DNA of 64,000 nt from JAIBAC01 sp046331095. GTDB taxonomy: Bacteria > Actinomycetota > Acidimicrobiia > UBA2766. The stretch lies in the NCBI GenBank assembly GCA_046331095.1, contig JAXLRM010000003.1:310001-374000 (forward strand). The letters run 5' to 3'. The notes beneath the pieces were generated by a model that saw nothing but the letters and a program-made list of their open reading frames with translations, was not told the origin of the DNA and did no database searches. Positions within the stretch are counted from its first letter, which is position 1, and each line of letters opens with the position of its first letter. Below, in pieces: positions 8,469 to 17,204 of this stretch. The position numbers and the translations under genes are program-made.

Positions 8469-9338
8469 CTACGTGGGCTGCACCGGGCTGAGCTCGTCGT
8501 AAAGGTGACCGTCGTGGTCCGCCCAGAGCACGGCGAGGAGGTGCCGCCCCTGGGACACGCCTCGGAGCTCACGGACGCCGCGGTCCTCGAAGTCGAGGCT
8601 TGCCCCCACGTGGTCGGCGACGGGCTCGGTCACGAGGATCTCGTTCGGGCGTGCCTCGGCAGCCACTCGCGCGGCGACGTTGACCACGCGGCCCACGAGG
8701 TCGCCGTCGTCCTCGACCGCCTCGCCCGCGTGGATCCCGATGCGCATCTGCAGCGGTGCCAGCCCGGGCGGGTCCTCGACCAGGGCACGCTGCAGGTCGA
8801 CGGCGCAGAGGACCGCATCGGCGGGACTCTCGAACCTGACCAGGAACCCGTCGCCCTGGGTGCCGACCTCAGTCCCGTCTCGTCCGACGACCAGGCGCCG
8901 CACCGTCTTGCGGTGGTCCGCGAGCAGGCGGCTCCACGCCTCGTCACCGAGGCGTTCGTTCAGCGTGGTCGACCCGACGACGTCGGTGAACATCACCGTG
9001 ACCCACGTCCGGTCCGGCCCGTGCTCTTGCTTGCGATCGCCGGGCGATTGCGCGCGCACGGTGCGCGAGCGCCGAGCCCGGCGCCGCCGTCGGCGCCGGC
9101 GCGTGCCGAAGAGCCCGATGGCGAGCACCACCCCCAGGTGGATCACGACAGCGACTCCCCATGTGAGCCAGACCCAGATCGGCCAGAACCCGTACCGGCG
9201 TACGAGCGCCGGATCCTGCAGTACACCGCCCACGATCTGGCGCAGTTCCTCGAAGGACCCGCTCGTCAGCGCCCACGCGGCGGTGAGGAAGGTGCAGACC
9301 GCAACGTATGTGATGAGGTTGATGACGAAGCCCGCCAC
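8469..9338 (-). CDS. Membrane-anchored class III adenylate/guanylate cyclase
   Basis: Makes cAMP (or cGMP) from ATP (GTP). Two N-terminal hydrophobic helices (about 4-24 and 54-77) resemble the small 2TM domain. They are followed by a run of arginines (80-92) and then a class III cyclase catalytic domain from about 110 to 280. Visible catalytic features are FTDVVGST with the metal-binding D119, QGDG with D163, and NVAAR with N220 and R224, which stabilise the transition state, so the enzyme should be active. Start is GTG at 9338 preceded by GGGGAC. It converges with the toxin gene. Nothing recognisable lies in the 199 bp between it and the hydrolase gene. Confidence 0.9.
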   Translation of the reverse strand: MAGFVINLITYVAVCTFLTAAWALTSGSFEELRQIVGGVLQDPALVRRYGFWPIWVWLTWGVAVVIHLGVVLAIGLFGTRRRRRRRRARRSRTVRAQSPGDRKQEHGPDRTWVTVMFTDVVGSTTLNERLGDEAWSRLLADHRKTVRRLVVGRDGTEVGTQGDGFLVRFESPADAVLCAVDLQRALVEDPPGLAPLQMRIGIHAGEAVEDDGDLVGRVVNVAARVAAEARPNEILVTEPVADHVGASLDFEDRGVRELRGVSQGRHLLAVLWADHDGHLYDELSPVQPT

Positions 9339-9537
9339 GTCCCCGCCCCGCTCGACTCAGCGCAACGATACTGCGAGGCGGCCCGCGTGGGCCTCAGGCG
9401 GCGCTGGGTTCGCCGGCGGCGGAGGGGTGCAGGGACTCGCGCCAGGGCGGCTTCGAGACGCGGTCGACGCGGGACCGACCGCTGACCAGATCCTCGACAG
9501 CCTCGAGAAATTCCTGGCGAACTTCTGACGCAGGACG

Positions 9538-10932
9538 CTAGTGGCGTGCGGCGGTCTTCGGGACGCCGTCGATCCTGGATGCGGAGTCGAGTGCGGTGCT
9601 GAGCACGGTGGAGAGGTCGATGTCGACAGTGGACGTGCGTCCAACGGGGTCCCATCGCTGCATGCGGAACGCGGGCGCGGTGAGAGCTGCTGCGGCGGAA
9701 GGGTCGCGGCGGAGGTACTTGTCGAACCAGAGGCGCGTGAAGCGTGCCGCGAGCGCCTGGCCGTCGCGTAGGGCCGGCAGCGGGAGTGGCACCGAGGCGT
9801 AGTCGTAGTGGGTGCCACCGCGCAGGACGAGGGTCATCACGTCAACTCCGGCGCGGGACCAGTGCCCGAACCCTTCGAGGCGACCGTCGCGAGCCGTACC
9901 CGGTGGACGCGGCAGCGGCCAGTAGAGGTAGTCCCCCTCGATGTCGAGTGCCGGTGCACGTGCCGGGATCCAATGCGACTCCGGTGCCGGGCACTCGACC
10001 CCGTGTTCGGCCACGTCGACCGGGCAGGCCGAGAGCCAGTCCCACGCCACGATCGCCCCGATCGATCGGCGGTCTTGCAGCGTCGTGACCGCGGTGGCTC
10101 CCCACGAGTGTCCGGCGGCGCCGATGGTCGCCGTGTCGATGCGCCCGGCCCACGGATTCGCCGCCGAGACGAACCAGTCGTAGGCGTCCTCCGCCGCGAG
10201 CGTGAAGCTCGCCGGCTGCTCCGAGGGGACGCCACCGCAGGAGCCGAGCTCGCGCAGGACTGCGGGATCGTCCGGTACGGCCGTCGGCGGCATGCAAGCG
10301 ATCCGTCCCGATGCGTCGTGGCCGAAGGTCTCGGACTCGCCCTGGCCCTGCACGTCGAAGGTGAGGACGACGTACCCGGCCATGGCCAGCGTTTGCGCCG
10401 CCCACCAGTAGGCCCGCGCCGAAGCGCCCGCGCCTCCCTCGACGACGAGGATCCCCGCACATCGGGCAGTGGGCGCGCACGTGGTGGCCGGCGGGCCCCA
10501 GAGGTCCCCGGTCAGCTTCGCGCCGTTGCGGTTCACGAAGTGGATCCGCTCGTGGGTCCCGTCCGACTCCGTCGCCGGCCACGCCGATCGCCAGGGATCA
10601 CCCTCGAAGATCTCGGGCAGGAAGCGGGCGAGGGTCAAGCGCGGACGGCCGACGAAGTCGCTGCGGTCTTCTGCGGGGAAGGCCAGGTTGCGCAACCTCG
10701 CAGCCTCCTCGCGAGCGTGGGCGGACAGGCCGACCTCCCGCTGCTCCACAGGCCGACCCCAGGCGAGCGACAGCGCCTCCATCTCGGCCGTCCACCAAGC
10801 AGTCGCGGTTGGAGGTGTCGGCGCCGCGGCCCCGGCCCCGGCCCCGGCTGCAGCGACCACGGCGGGACTCGCGGCGATCGCGGCGGCGCACGACGCCGCC
10901 ACGACCACGGACCACATGCCCCGCATCCCCAT
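9538..10932 (-). CDS. Secreted alpha/beta hydrolase
   Basis: Probable exported serine hydrolase of unknown substrate. The ATG at 10932 gives an N-terminus with a charged start, a long Ala/Val-rich core (about 7-30) and an Ala-Ala region, a good secretory signal. The frame is open up to 11016 but that would overlap the neighbouring methyltransferase gene and bury the signal. The nucleophile elbow GHSWG lies at 274-278 (Ser276), the oxyanion region VVEGGAGA near 163-170, and a late GGTHYDY stretch supplies the likely catalytic histidine. Total length is 464 aa. The paired cysteines suggest disulphides outside the cell. The same strand carries the methyltransferase and glycosyltransferase genes, so they may be co-transcribed. 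Confidence 0.8.
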   Translation of the reverse strand: MGMRGMWSVVVAASCAAAIAASPAVVAAAGAGAGAAAPTPPTATAWWTAEMEALSLAWGRPVEQREVGLSAHAREEAARLRNLAFPAEDRSDFVGRPRLTLARFLPEIFEGDPWRSAWPATESDGTHERIHFVNRNGAKLTGDLWGPPATTCAPTARCAGILVVEGGAGASARAYWWAAQTLAMAGYVVLTFDVQGQGESETFGHDASGRIACMPPTAVPDDPAVLRELGSCGGVPSEQPASFTLAAEDAYDWFVSAANPWAGRIDTATIGAAGHSWGATAVTTLQDRRSIGAIVAWDWLSACPVDVAEHGVECPAPESHWIPARAPALDIEGDYLYWPLPRPPGTARDGRLEGFGHWSRAGVDVMTLVLRGGTHYDYASVPLPLPALRDGQALAARFTRLWFDKYLRRDPSAAAALTAPAFRMQRWDPVGRTSTVDIDLSTVLSTALDSASRIDGVPKTAARH

Positions 10933-10976
10933 CCGGCCCACTCCCGCTTGCCTGGAGTGCCCTCGGCTTCTCGGTC

Positions 10977-11546
10977 CTAGTGTGGCACGGAGGATCGCCG
11001 GTCCGTCTTGAGCCACATCTGCCTGACGTTCTGGGGTCCGCGGCTCGACGGGCCGAGTTCGAACGCGCGTGCCATGTGGGCGTCGATCTCACGCAGCGTC
11101 TTGCGACGCCACGCGACCGGCCGCCACAGGAACATCACGACCGAGCCTCCGGGGCGCACCACACGGGCGATCTCCGCCAGCGCGGTCTCGGTGTCGGGGA
11201 TCTCCTCGAAGCTGTAGCTGTAGAAGAGGCAGTCGATCGTCTCGTCGGCGAAGGGCAGGCGTGTGCCGTCGCCGCAGATCCCGTGCACCGACCCGCCCTC
11301 GCCGCGGGATCTCTCCCGCACGCGCAGCAGGTGCGCCGGGCTCAGGTCGAGCGTGACGAACGTGGACTTGGGCCCGAGGCGGCGATCGAGCGCCGCGGTG
11401 TAATAGCCACCGCCGGTGCCGACCTCGACGCAGACACCACCGGGATCCTGAGGCACCCAGCGGACGTCGCGCTCGGGGTCGTCGTTGCCGAACCTGGTGC
11501 GGAACCCCCCGCTGATGATGCGGAACAGTGCGGGTGGGGTCGGCAT
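10977..11546 (-). CDS. SAM-dependent methyltransferase (class I)
   Basis: Class I methyltransferase, 189 aa, with the SAM-binding motif VEVGTGGGYYT at about 40-50, the acidic strand end FVTLDLSP, and motif-III-like VRPGGSVVMFLWRP. The start at 11546 is supported by an AGGA ribosome site 6 nt upstream; the longer open frame upstream is the shadow of the glycosyltransferase gene. UbiE/Methyltransf_11-like proteins of this type act on small molecules or lipids. Position next to two polyprenol-mannose genes hints at a role on a cell-envelope lipid or glycan, but that is inference. The C-terminus (KTDRRSSVPH) shows no extra domain. Confidence 0.85.
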   Translation of the reverse strand: MPTPPALFRIISGGFRTRFGNDDPERDVRWVPQDPGGVCVEVGTGGGYYTAALDRRLGPKSTFVTLDLSPAHLLRVRERSRGEGGSVHGICGDGTRLPFADETIDCLFYSYSFEEIPDTETALAEIARVVRPGGSVVMFLWRPVAWRRKTLREIDAHMARAFELGPSSRGPQNVRQMWLKTDRRSSVPH

Positions 11547-11584
11547 CGCGATTCCTGACAGGTAGACGAACCGAAGCTGCGGAT

Positions 11585-12430
11585 CTAGACGATCGTGTCC
11601 TCGTCCTCGCCGTCGGCGACGCTCTGGAACTCGGGTAGGCCTATGACGGCGTCCGACGCGTGCGGTTCGGGAGCCTCTGGCTTGAGGCGGCGCCGTTGCT
11701 CGCTGCTGGTGCGAAGGCGCAGTCCCCACAACGTCGTGCGCCACATCGCCTCCCAGATGATCCTGCCGCTCATCTTGGATTCGCCGAGGCGGCGTTCCAC
11801 GAAGGTGATCGGCACTTCCTCGATCGGCCAGCCTGCCATCAAGGCCGCGAGGGCCATCTCGATCTGGAACGCGTACCCCGTCGAGCGAATCGCGTCGAGG
11901 TCGATGCGGCGCAGGCACGCCGCCGGCCACGCTCGGTAGCCGCCGGTGATGTCGTGGATCTCGACACCGCACGCGAGGCGCACGTACACGTTGCCCAGTC
12001 GCGAGAGCATCACCCGCTTCTCGTCCCAGCCCTCGGTGCTGGCACCTGCCACACCACGCGAGCCGAGTGCGAGCTTGCCGGTCTGGGCAACCGACACCAG
12101 GCCTGCCATGTCGACCGGACGATGCGAGCCGTCGCAGTCCATCTGGACGATGACCTCGTAGCCGGCGTCGAGGCCCCACCGGAACCCGTCGCGATACGCG
12201 GGACCGAGCCCGCGGGGACCGGTCCGGGTGAGCAGGTGGATGGCCGGGTCGGCGGCGCCGAGGGTCTCGACGATCTCGCCCGTGCCGTCGGGTGACTGGT
12301 CGTCGACGACGAGGATGTCCGGCGTGAAGGGCAGGGCACGCACCGCGGCGAGGTGCTCGGCGACGTACTCGGCCTCGTTGTAGGTGGGGATCACCACCAG
12401 GAGTCGGAGCGGGGCAGGTGTCTCGTTCAT
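11585..12430 (-). CDS. Polyprenol monophosphomannose synthase-like glycosyltransferase (GT2)
   Basis: Family 2 glycosyltransferase resembling Ppm1/DPM1, which moves mannose from GDP-mannose to polyprenol phosphate at the cytoplasmic face. The first strand VVIPTYNEA (12-20), the nucleotide site VVDDQSPDGTG (41-51), and the metal site MDCDGSH (97-103, D98 and D100) are all intact. The late motif RRLGESKMS is characteristic of this clade. It has no membrane helices, as in the free catalytic domain of the mycobacterial enzyme. The next gene in the same direction is an MptB-like transferase that uses the product, and a second such enzyme begins the window, so the three form a plausible mannosylation pathway. 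Substrate assignment rests on family resemblance. Confidence 0.88.
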   Translation of the reverse strand: MNETPAPLRLLVVIPTYNEAEYVAEHLAAVRALPFTPDILVVDDQSPDGTGEIVETLGAADPAIHLLTRTGPRGLGPAYRDGFRWGLDAGYEVIVQMDCDGSHRPVDMAGLVSVAQTGKLALGSRGVAGASTEGWDEKRVMLSRLGNVYVRLACGVEIHDITGGYRAWPAACLRRIDLDAIRSTGYAFQIEMALAALMAGWPIEEVPITFVERRLGESKMSGRIIWEAMWRTTLWGLRLRTSSEQRRRLKPEAPEPHASDAVIGLPEFQSVADGEDEDTIV

Positions 12431-12491
12431 GGTGCCTTGTGTTTGTCGGGGGCTGCTTGGGGCTTGAGGGCGAACTGGGAGCCCGCCTCGG

Positions 12492-14120
12492 CTAGGCCGT
12501 TGCCGGTTCCACCTGAGGGGGCAGGTGCGTCAGGGACTCGGGGTCGAGGAGCTCGGTGTCGTCGCCGCGCGTCGCGGCGACGTGCTGCGCGAGGTAGGCG
12601 GCGCCCGCTATCAGGACCACGACCACGAGGCCGAGCACGTCCCGATACGAGGTCAGGTCCGACAGGAGGCCGACGCTCGTGGGCCACACCAGGAACGACG
12701 TCGCTACGACGACCACGGTCACCGCAGGGCGGTAACGCCCGACACCGCCCGCGGCAAGTAGGGCGAGGCCGACGGGCAGGTACCAGGGCCAGATCACGGG
12801 ACCGAACGCGATCACGACGAGCATGGAGAGCCCGAGTGCCCGCACCATGCCGATGCGGTCGCTGCGCAGGAGGATCTGCAGGCAGACGAATCCGGCGACG
12901 GCAAGTCCCGCGAGGCGGAAGAGCGCCACGAGGGTCGAGGCGCCGAGCTCGACCCCGATGCTGCGCACCATGTCACCCGAGATCAGCCCGAGCAGCGTCG
13001 CCGGGGCCAGCGTGGACGTCACCTTGCCGGTGTTCGAGAGCGCTGTTACCCAACCGAAGCCGATGCCGACCACAACGCACAGGACCGCCACGATCGTCAT
13101 GCCGATCGCGCTGACGACCGCGGCGCCGAGGAGGCGCCGCGCGGTCGACTGCTGGGAGCCGGCCCAGTCCCAGCCGAGGAACACGAACCCGCACGCTGCC
13201 GGCAGCTTGACCGCGGTCGCGAGTGCCACGAGGACGATCGCGAGCACCCTCCTGTCGCGGCGCGCGGCCGCTATGCCGCACACGAGTAGACCGAGCATGA
13301 GGGCGTCGTTGTGGATCCCGCCGATCAGGTGCAGGAGGACCAGTGGGTTGGCGAGACCGAGGGCGAGCGCCAAGGCGGGATCCGTGCCGAACGACCTCGC
13401 GATGACCGGGATCCCGATCGCCGCGAGGGCGATGCCGACGAGCATGACCACTCGGAAGCCCCACACGGCGCCGGCGGCGTCGTGGCCGGTGGCCGTCACG
13501 ACCGCCTCCGACGACGCTATCGCCACGGGCCCGTAGGGCGCCGCTGCCCGGCGCCACACGGGATCGGCCGCGCGCAGGAACTCACCGCGCTCGAGCGCCA
13601 CAGGCCCGGTGGACGTCGGGTCGACGCCCTGGCTGGCGAGCTCACCCTGAGCGGCGTAGCTGTAGACGTCGTTGCTGAGCAACGGTGGGCCCAGCAGGAT
13701 CGGCACGGTCCACAGGGCCAACATGGCCACCACGATGCGGATTCGGCCGGCTTCGGATCGTGATGCGTCGCGGCTCAGCCCGACCAGGCCGATCCACGCG
13801 GCGCTCAGGAGGCCTGCGCCCAGTAGGAAGAGCAAGAACGCGACGACCGGCGGTCCCGGATGGGGTATGCCGGGCAGTGTGAGCCGCCACGACGGCGCCG
13901 CCTTGTGCCACACGGGCGCCGACGACGCGATGACCAAGGTCCCGGCCGTGCCCGCACCCCCCACCAGGCAGACACGGCCTAACGGGGTGCGGTGCCAGGG
14001 CTTGGCAGTTTCGGGGATCTGTTCGGCCTCCTCGGAGGCGACCGTCTCGGTCCTCATCGCGTCAGCCTTCGGTTCGACATCCTTGCCGGGCGTTGCGTAC
14101 TTGCCTGTCGAAGTTGGCAT
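12492..14120 (-). CDS. MptB-like alpha-(1->6) mannosyltransferase, membrane GT-C
   Basis: Multi-pass membrane protein (542 aa) of the polyprenol-phosphomannose-dependent alpha-1,6-mannosyltransferase family. A charged cytoplasmic N-terminus (1-45) precedes about a dozen hydrophobic helices. The first large external loop carries LLSNDVYSYAAQGE, the position where GT-C enzymes hold acidic catalytic residues, and later the GGIHNDAL and FLGWDWAG stretches. It is the full-length paralogue of the truncated gene at 1-1206. The gene lies 61 bp upstream of the Ppm1-like GT2 in the same direction. Its promoter region is the 206-bp divergent gap shared with the sulfatase gene. Confidence 0.88.
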   Translation of the reverse strand: MPTSTGKYATPGKDVEPKADAMRTETVASEEAEQIPETAKPWHRTPLGRVCLVGGAGTAGTLVIASSAPVWHKAAPSWRLTLPGIPHPGPPVVAFLLFLLGAGLLSAAWIGLVGLSRDASRSEAGRIRIVVAMLALWTVPILLGPPLLSNDVYSYAAQGELASQGVDPTSTGPVALERGEFLRAADPVWRRAAAPYGPVAIASSEAVVTATGHDAAGAVWGFRVVMLVGIALAAIGIPVIARSFGTDPALALALGLANPLVLLHLIGGIHNDALMLGLLVCGIAAARRDRRVLAIVLVALATAVKLPAACGFVFLGWDWAGSQQSTARRLLGAAVVSAIGMTIVAVLCVVVGIGFGWVTALSNTGKVTSTLAPATLLGLISGDMVRSIGVELGASTLVALFRLAGLAVAGFVCLQILLRSDRIGMVRALGLSMLVVIAFGPVIWPWYLPVGLALLAAGGVGRYRPAVTVVVVATSFLVWPTSVGLLSDLTSYRDVLGLVVVVLIAGAAYLAQHVAATRGDDTELLDPESLTHLPPQVEPATA

Positions 14121-14221
14121 GTCGGTCGGTACGGCCTTCCGCCCGGGGCCAGCCCGAGACCGGTTCGCGGGATTCTAGGTAGCGAGAAGGCAAGTTCCCG
14201 GGACCCAACGCCCGGTACCGC

Positions 14222-14237
14222 CACGGGGGTTCCCGTG
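14222..14237. promoter_or_regulatory. Small inverted repeat in divergent promoter region
   Basis: CACGGG-GGTT-CCCGTG forms a perfect 6-bp inverted repeat with a 4-nt loop in the gap between the mannosyltransferase gene (minus) and the sulfatase gene (plus). An 8-bp palindrome CGGTACCG lies just upstream, around 14211-14218. Either could be a regulator site for one or both genes. Only symmetry supports this. Confidence 0.25.
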
Positions 14238-14326
14238 ATACGGGCCCCGGTCGATCACCGGTCCCTGCTGACAATAGTTAGCGCGGGGTCCTGGCGACCA
14301 CACTCGATCCGGTCTAGCACTTGCGG

Positions 14327-15673
14327 ATGGCCCCCACGAATGCCGCCCCGAACCTCCTGGTGATCGTGACCGACGAGGAGCGCGAGAGGTGCGGCTTCCC
14401 CGCCTCGGTCCGCTTCCCCAACCGCGATCGCATCGCGGCGCGTGGTGTCTCGTTCACGGCTCATCACGCCCAGGCGTTTCCGTGCACGCCGAGCCGGGCG
14501 ACGATGTTCACCGGCGTCCATGCGGGCGTGACCGGCATGCGTGACAACGTCGACTTCCGCTGGCAGCCCGCCATGTCGCCGTCGGTGCCCACCTTGGGCC
14601 ACGTGCTGAGGGGGGTCGGGTACAAGACCGCCTACAAGGGCAAGTGGCACCTTGGCCTCGACCCCGACCGGCCACGAAGCCTCGACGGCTTCGGGTTCGG
14701 GTACTGGGACGGAACCGACATGCACGGCCTCCCCTACGAAGGTTGGCTGCGCGACGGCGCCACGGCAGCATCTGCGGCGGACTGGCTCGCGGACCACGGA
14801 GCCGGCACCGAACCCTGGTGCCTCGTGGTGTCGTTCGTGAACCCCCACGACATCATGCTGTACCCGCGATTCCGCAAGCCTTTCGTGCGCGACTGGGGTG
14901 TCGACACGCCCGGTGGCGACAGCCTCTCCACCAAACCCAGCGTGCAGAAGCGCTGGGCGCGTGCCTGTGACGCCACCTCCGGACGCGTGTGGCTCCCGCG
15001 GACGTGGCGGATGATCCTGAACGCGTACGTCGACCTGCACGACATGGTCGACGTCCACATCGGGACCGTCGTCGACGCACTGGCGGTGAGCGGCGCCGAG
15101 GATCGGACCGTGGTCGTGTTCACTTCCGACCACGGCGACATGGCCGGCAGTCACGGGCTGCGCCAGAAGGGCGCAATGCTCTACCGCGAGAACGTCAACG
15201 TCCCCCTCACGGTCGTCTGGCCCCGGGTGACCCCGCCGGGCTCACGCTGCGCCGTGCCGACCGCGGCGACCGACCTGGTCCCCACGCTGTGCTCGATCGC
15301 GCAGGCACCTGTGCCGGACTTGCCGGGACGTGACCTGACGCCCCTGCTGCGCGACCCCATGGGCCCTGGTGTGGGCCGGCGCGACGGCGTCCTCGTCGTG
15401 TCCGAGTCGCGGTCGAGCATGGGCCTGCCCCGGCCTCCCCTCGTGTGCGACGATCCCCGCGGATTCCTGCGCGGGGTGGTCACCTCCCGCTTCAAGTTCG
15501 GCAGGTACTTCACCCCGGGACGCTGGGACCGGCGCGACCTGCACGACGTCGAGCTCTACGACCTCGACTCGGACCCCTCCGAGCTGACCAACCGTGCCCT
15601 CGACCCAGCCATGCGCGGGGTCCGCGACGACCTCGACGCCCTGCTGGCCGAGCTGGTCCGCACCGAGCTCTGA
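14327..15673 (+). CDS. Arylsulfatase-type sulfatase
   Basis: Sulfatase of the alkaline-phosphatase superfamily. The motif CTPSRATMFTG (Cys53 if counted from the ATG at 14327) is the signature where the cysteine is oxidised to formylglycine. The metal-binding aspartate is in IVTDEERE near the N-terminus, and a second pair is in FTSDHGDMAGSHG. The length of 448 residues is usual. There is no signal peptide, so it probably acts in the cytoplasm. A TTG 6 bp upstream is also in frame. The separate formylglycine-generating enzyme is not in this window. The amidase gene follows by 64 bp, possibly in one transcript. Confidence 0.9.
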   Translation: MAPTNAAPNLLVIVTDEERERCGFPASVRFPNRDRIAARGVSFTAHHAQAFPCTPSRATMFTGVHAGVTGMRDNVDFRWQPAMSPSVPTLGHVLRGVGYKTAYKGKWHLGLDPDRPRSLDGFGFGYWDGTDMHGLPYEGWLRDGATAASAADWLADHGAGTEPWCLVVSFVNPHDIMLYPRFRKPFVRDWGVDTPGGDSLSTKPSVQKRWARACDATSGRVWLPRTWRMILNAYVDLHDMVDVHIGTVVDALAVSGAEDRTVVVFTSDHGDMAGSHGLRQKGAMLYRENVNVPLTVVWPRVTPPGSRCAVPTAATDLVPTLCSIAQAPVPDLPGRDLTPLLRDPMGPGVGRRDGVLVVSESRSSMGLPRPPLVCDDPRGFLRGVVTSRFKFGRYFTPGRWDRRDLHDVELYDLDSDPSELTNRALDPAMRGVRDDLDALLAELVRTEL

Positions 15674-15737
15674 CCCGGCCGCGACCCGCCCCGCCCGTCC
15701 GTGCAAGATCACCCGAATCGACAGGAGGACCAACGCG

Positions 15738-17177
15738 ATGGCCGACCTCGCACACGCAGACGCAACCGCCACTGCCGCTCTCGTGAGGAGGGGTGAGATG
15801 TCCGCGGCGGAAGTCGTGGAGGCGGCCATCGCACGCGTCGAGGCGTTGGATCCCGAGATCAACGCGGTGGTGATCAAGCTCTTCGAGGAGGCACGCGAGC
15901 GCGCCACCGGCGAGCTGCCCGACGGTCCGTTCCGGGGCGTGCCGTTCCTGTGGAAGGACATCGGCCTCACCGTCGAGGGCGAGCCGTACTTCTCCGGATC
16001 GCGGTTCCTGAAGGACCACGACAACAGGGCCCGCGTCACCTCCCACGTCGCGCACGAGTACCTCGACGCCGGCGTCGTCAGCCTGGGCCGTACCAACGTG
16101 CCCGAGGACGGCACGATCGTCACGACCGAGCCGCTCTCGTTCGGGCCCACCCGCAACCCGTGGAACCTGGGGCACTCGACGGGGGGGTCCTCGGGCGGGT
16201 CCGCGGCAGCCGTGGCGTCCGGCATGGTCCCTGCCGCGCACGCGAACGACGGCGGCGGCTCGATCCGCCTGCCGGCGAGCATGTGCGGGCTGGTGGGGCT
16301 CAAGCCGTCACGTGGGCGGATCTCCCAGGGCCCTGCCATCGGCTCGAGCTGGGCGGGAGCCACCGTCGAGGGCACACTGACACGCACGGTGCGCGACAGC
16401 GCCGGGTTCCTCGACGTGACCTCGACTCCGATGCCGGGCGACCCCTTCGTCGCTCCGGCGCCCGAGCGTCCGTTCGTGGAGGAGGCCGGTGCCCCGGTCG
16501 AGCGGCTCCGCATCGGCGTCGCGACATCCTCGGAAGGCGTCGGGGCCGCCGATCCCGAGTGCGTCGCGGCGGTCGAGTCGGCCCTGGCCCAACTCGAGGC
16601 GATGGGCCATCACGTCGACACCGACGCCAAGCCACCGTTCGACGATCCCGGGTTCGGGCCCAGCTACGTCACGATCGTGGCTGCCTGGGTCGCCCGTGAC
16701 ATCCAGCAGTGGGGAGAGTGGGTCGGCGAAGAGGTGCCCCTCGCTGCGCTGGAACCGCACAACGCCGTCCTCGACCAGCTCGCTCGTGGCTACAGCGCTA
16801 CCGACTACGTCGCGAGCGTGCAGTGGCTCGAGGCCTACACGCGACGCGTCAACGACTGGTGGGCGGACGGCTGGGATCTGCTCGTCACCCCGACCGTGGG
16901 CGAGTTGGCCCCGCGCCTCGGCGAGTTCGCCCCGGAGCCGGAGAACCCCGCCGCCGCCCTGTTGCGCTGCGTCCCGCTCATCCCGTTCCTGTCGCCGTTC
17001 AACGTGTCCGGCCAGCCGGCCATCTCGCTGCCTCTGCACCAGAGCGCCACGGGTCTGCCCGTGGGTGTCCAACTCGTCGGGGCCTGGGCCCGGGAGGACC
17101 TCCTGTTGCGCGTCGCCGCATCGCTCGAGGAAGCGATGCCCTGGGCCGACCGTACGCCCCCCGTCTTCGCGGGATAG
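15738..17177 (+). CDS. Amidase (amidase signature family)
   Basis: Hydrolyses an amide bond, using the Ser-cisSer-Lys triad. All three are visible: K73 in LWKDIG, S151 in GGSSGG, S175 in DGGGSIR. The 479-residue length is standard for this family, which includes GatA and aliphatic or aryl amidases. It is not in a gatCAB context and lacks a GatC partner here, so a catabolic amidase is more likely than transamidation. The ATG at 15738 follows a strong AGGAGG sequence; the open frame upstream overlaps the sulfatase gene and is not used. Confidence 0.9.
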   Translation: MADLAHADATATAALVRRGEMSAAEVVEAAIARVEALDPEINAVVIKLFEEARERATGELPDGPFRGVPFLWKDIGLTVEGEPYFSGSRFLKDHDNRARVTSHVAHEYLDAGVVSLGRTNVPEDGTIVTTEPLSFGPTRNPWNLGHSTGGSSGGSAAAVASGMVPAAHANDGGGSIRLPASMCGLVGLKPSRGRISQGPAIGSSWAGATVEGTLTRTVRDSAGFLDVTSTPMPGDPFVAPAPERPFVEEAGAPVERLRIGVATSSEGVGAADPECVAAVESALAQLEAMGHHVDTDAKPPFDDPGFGPSYVTIVAAWVARDIQQWGEWVGEEVPLAALEPHNAVLDQLARGYSATDYVASVQWLEAYTRRVNDWWADGWDLLVTPTVGELAPRLGEFAPEPENPAAALLRCVPLIPFLSPFNVSGQPAISLPLHQSATGLPVGVQLVGAWAREDLLLRVAASLEEAMPWADRTPPVFAG

Positions 17178-17204
17178 CCCACGGCCCGTTCGCAGAAGAG
17201 GGGT

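Noticed and set aside
15594..15737. Upstream extension of the amidase
   Set aside because: It overlaps the sulfatase gene, while the ATG at 15738 has a strong AGGAGG and a typical family start.
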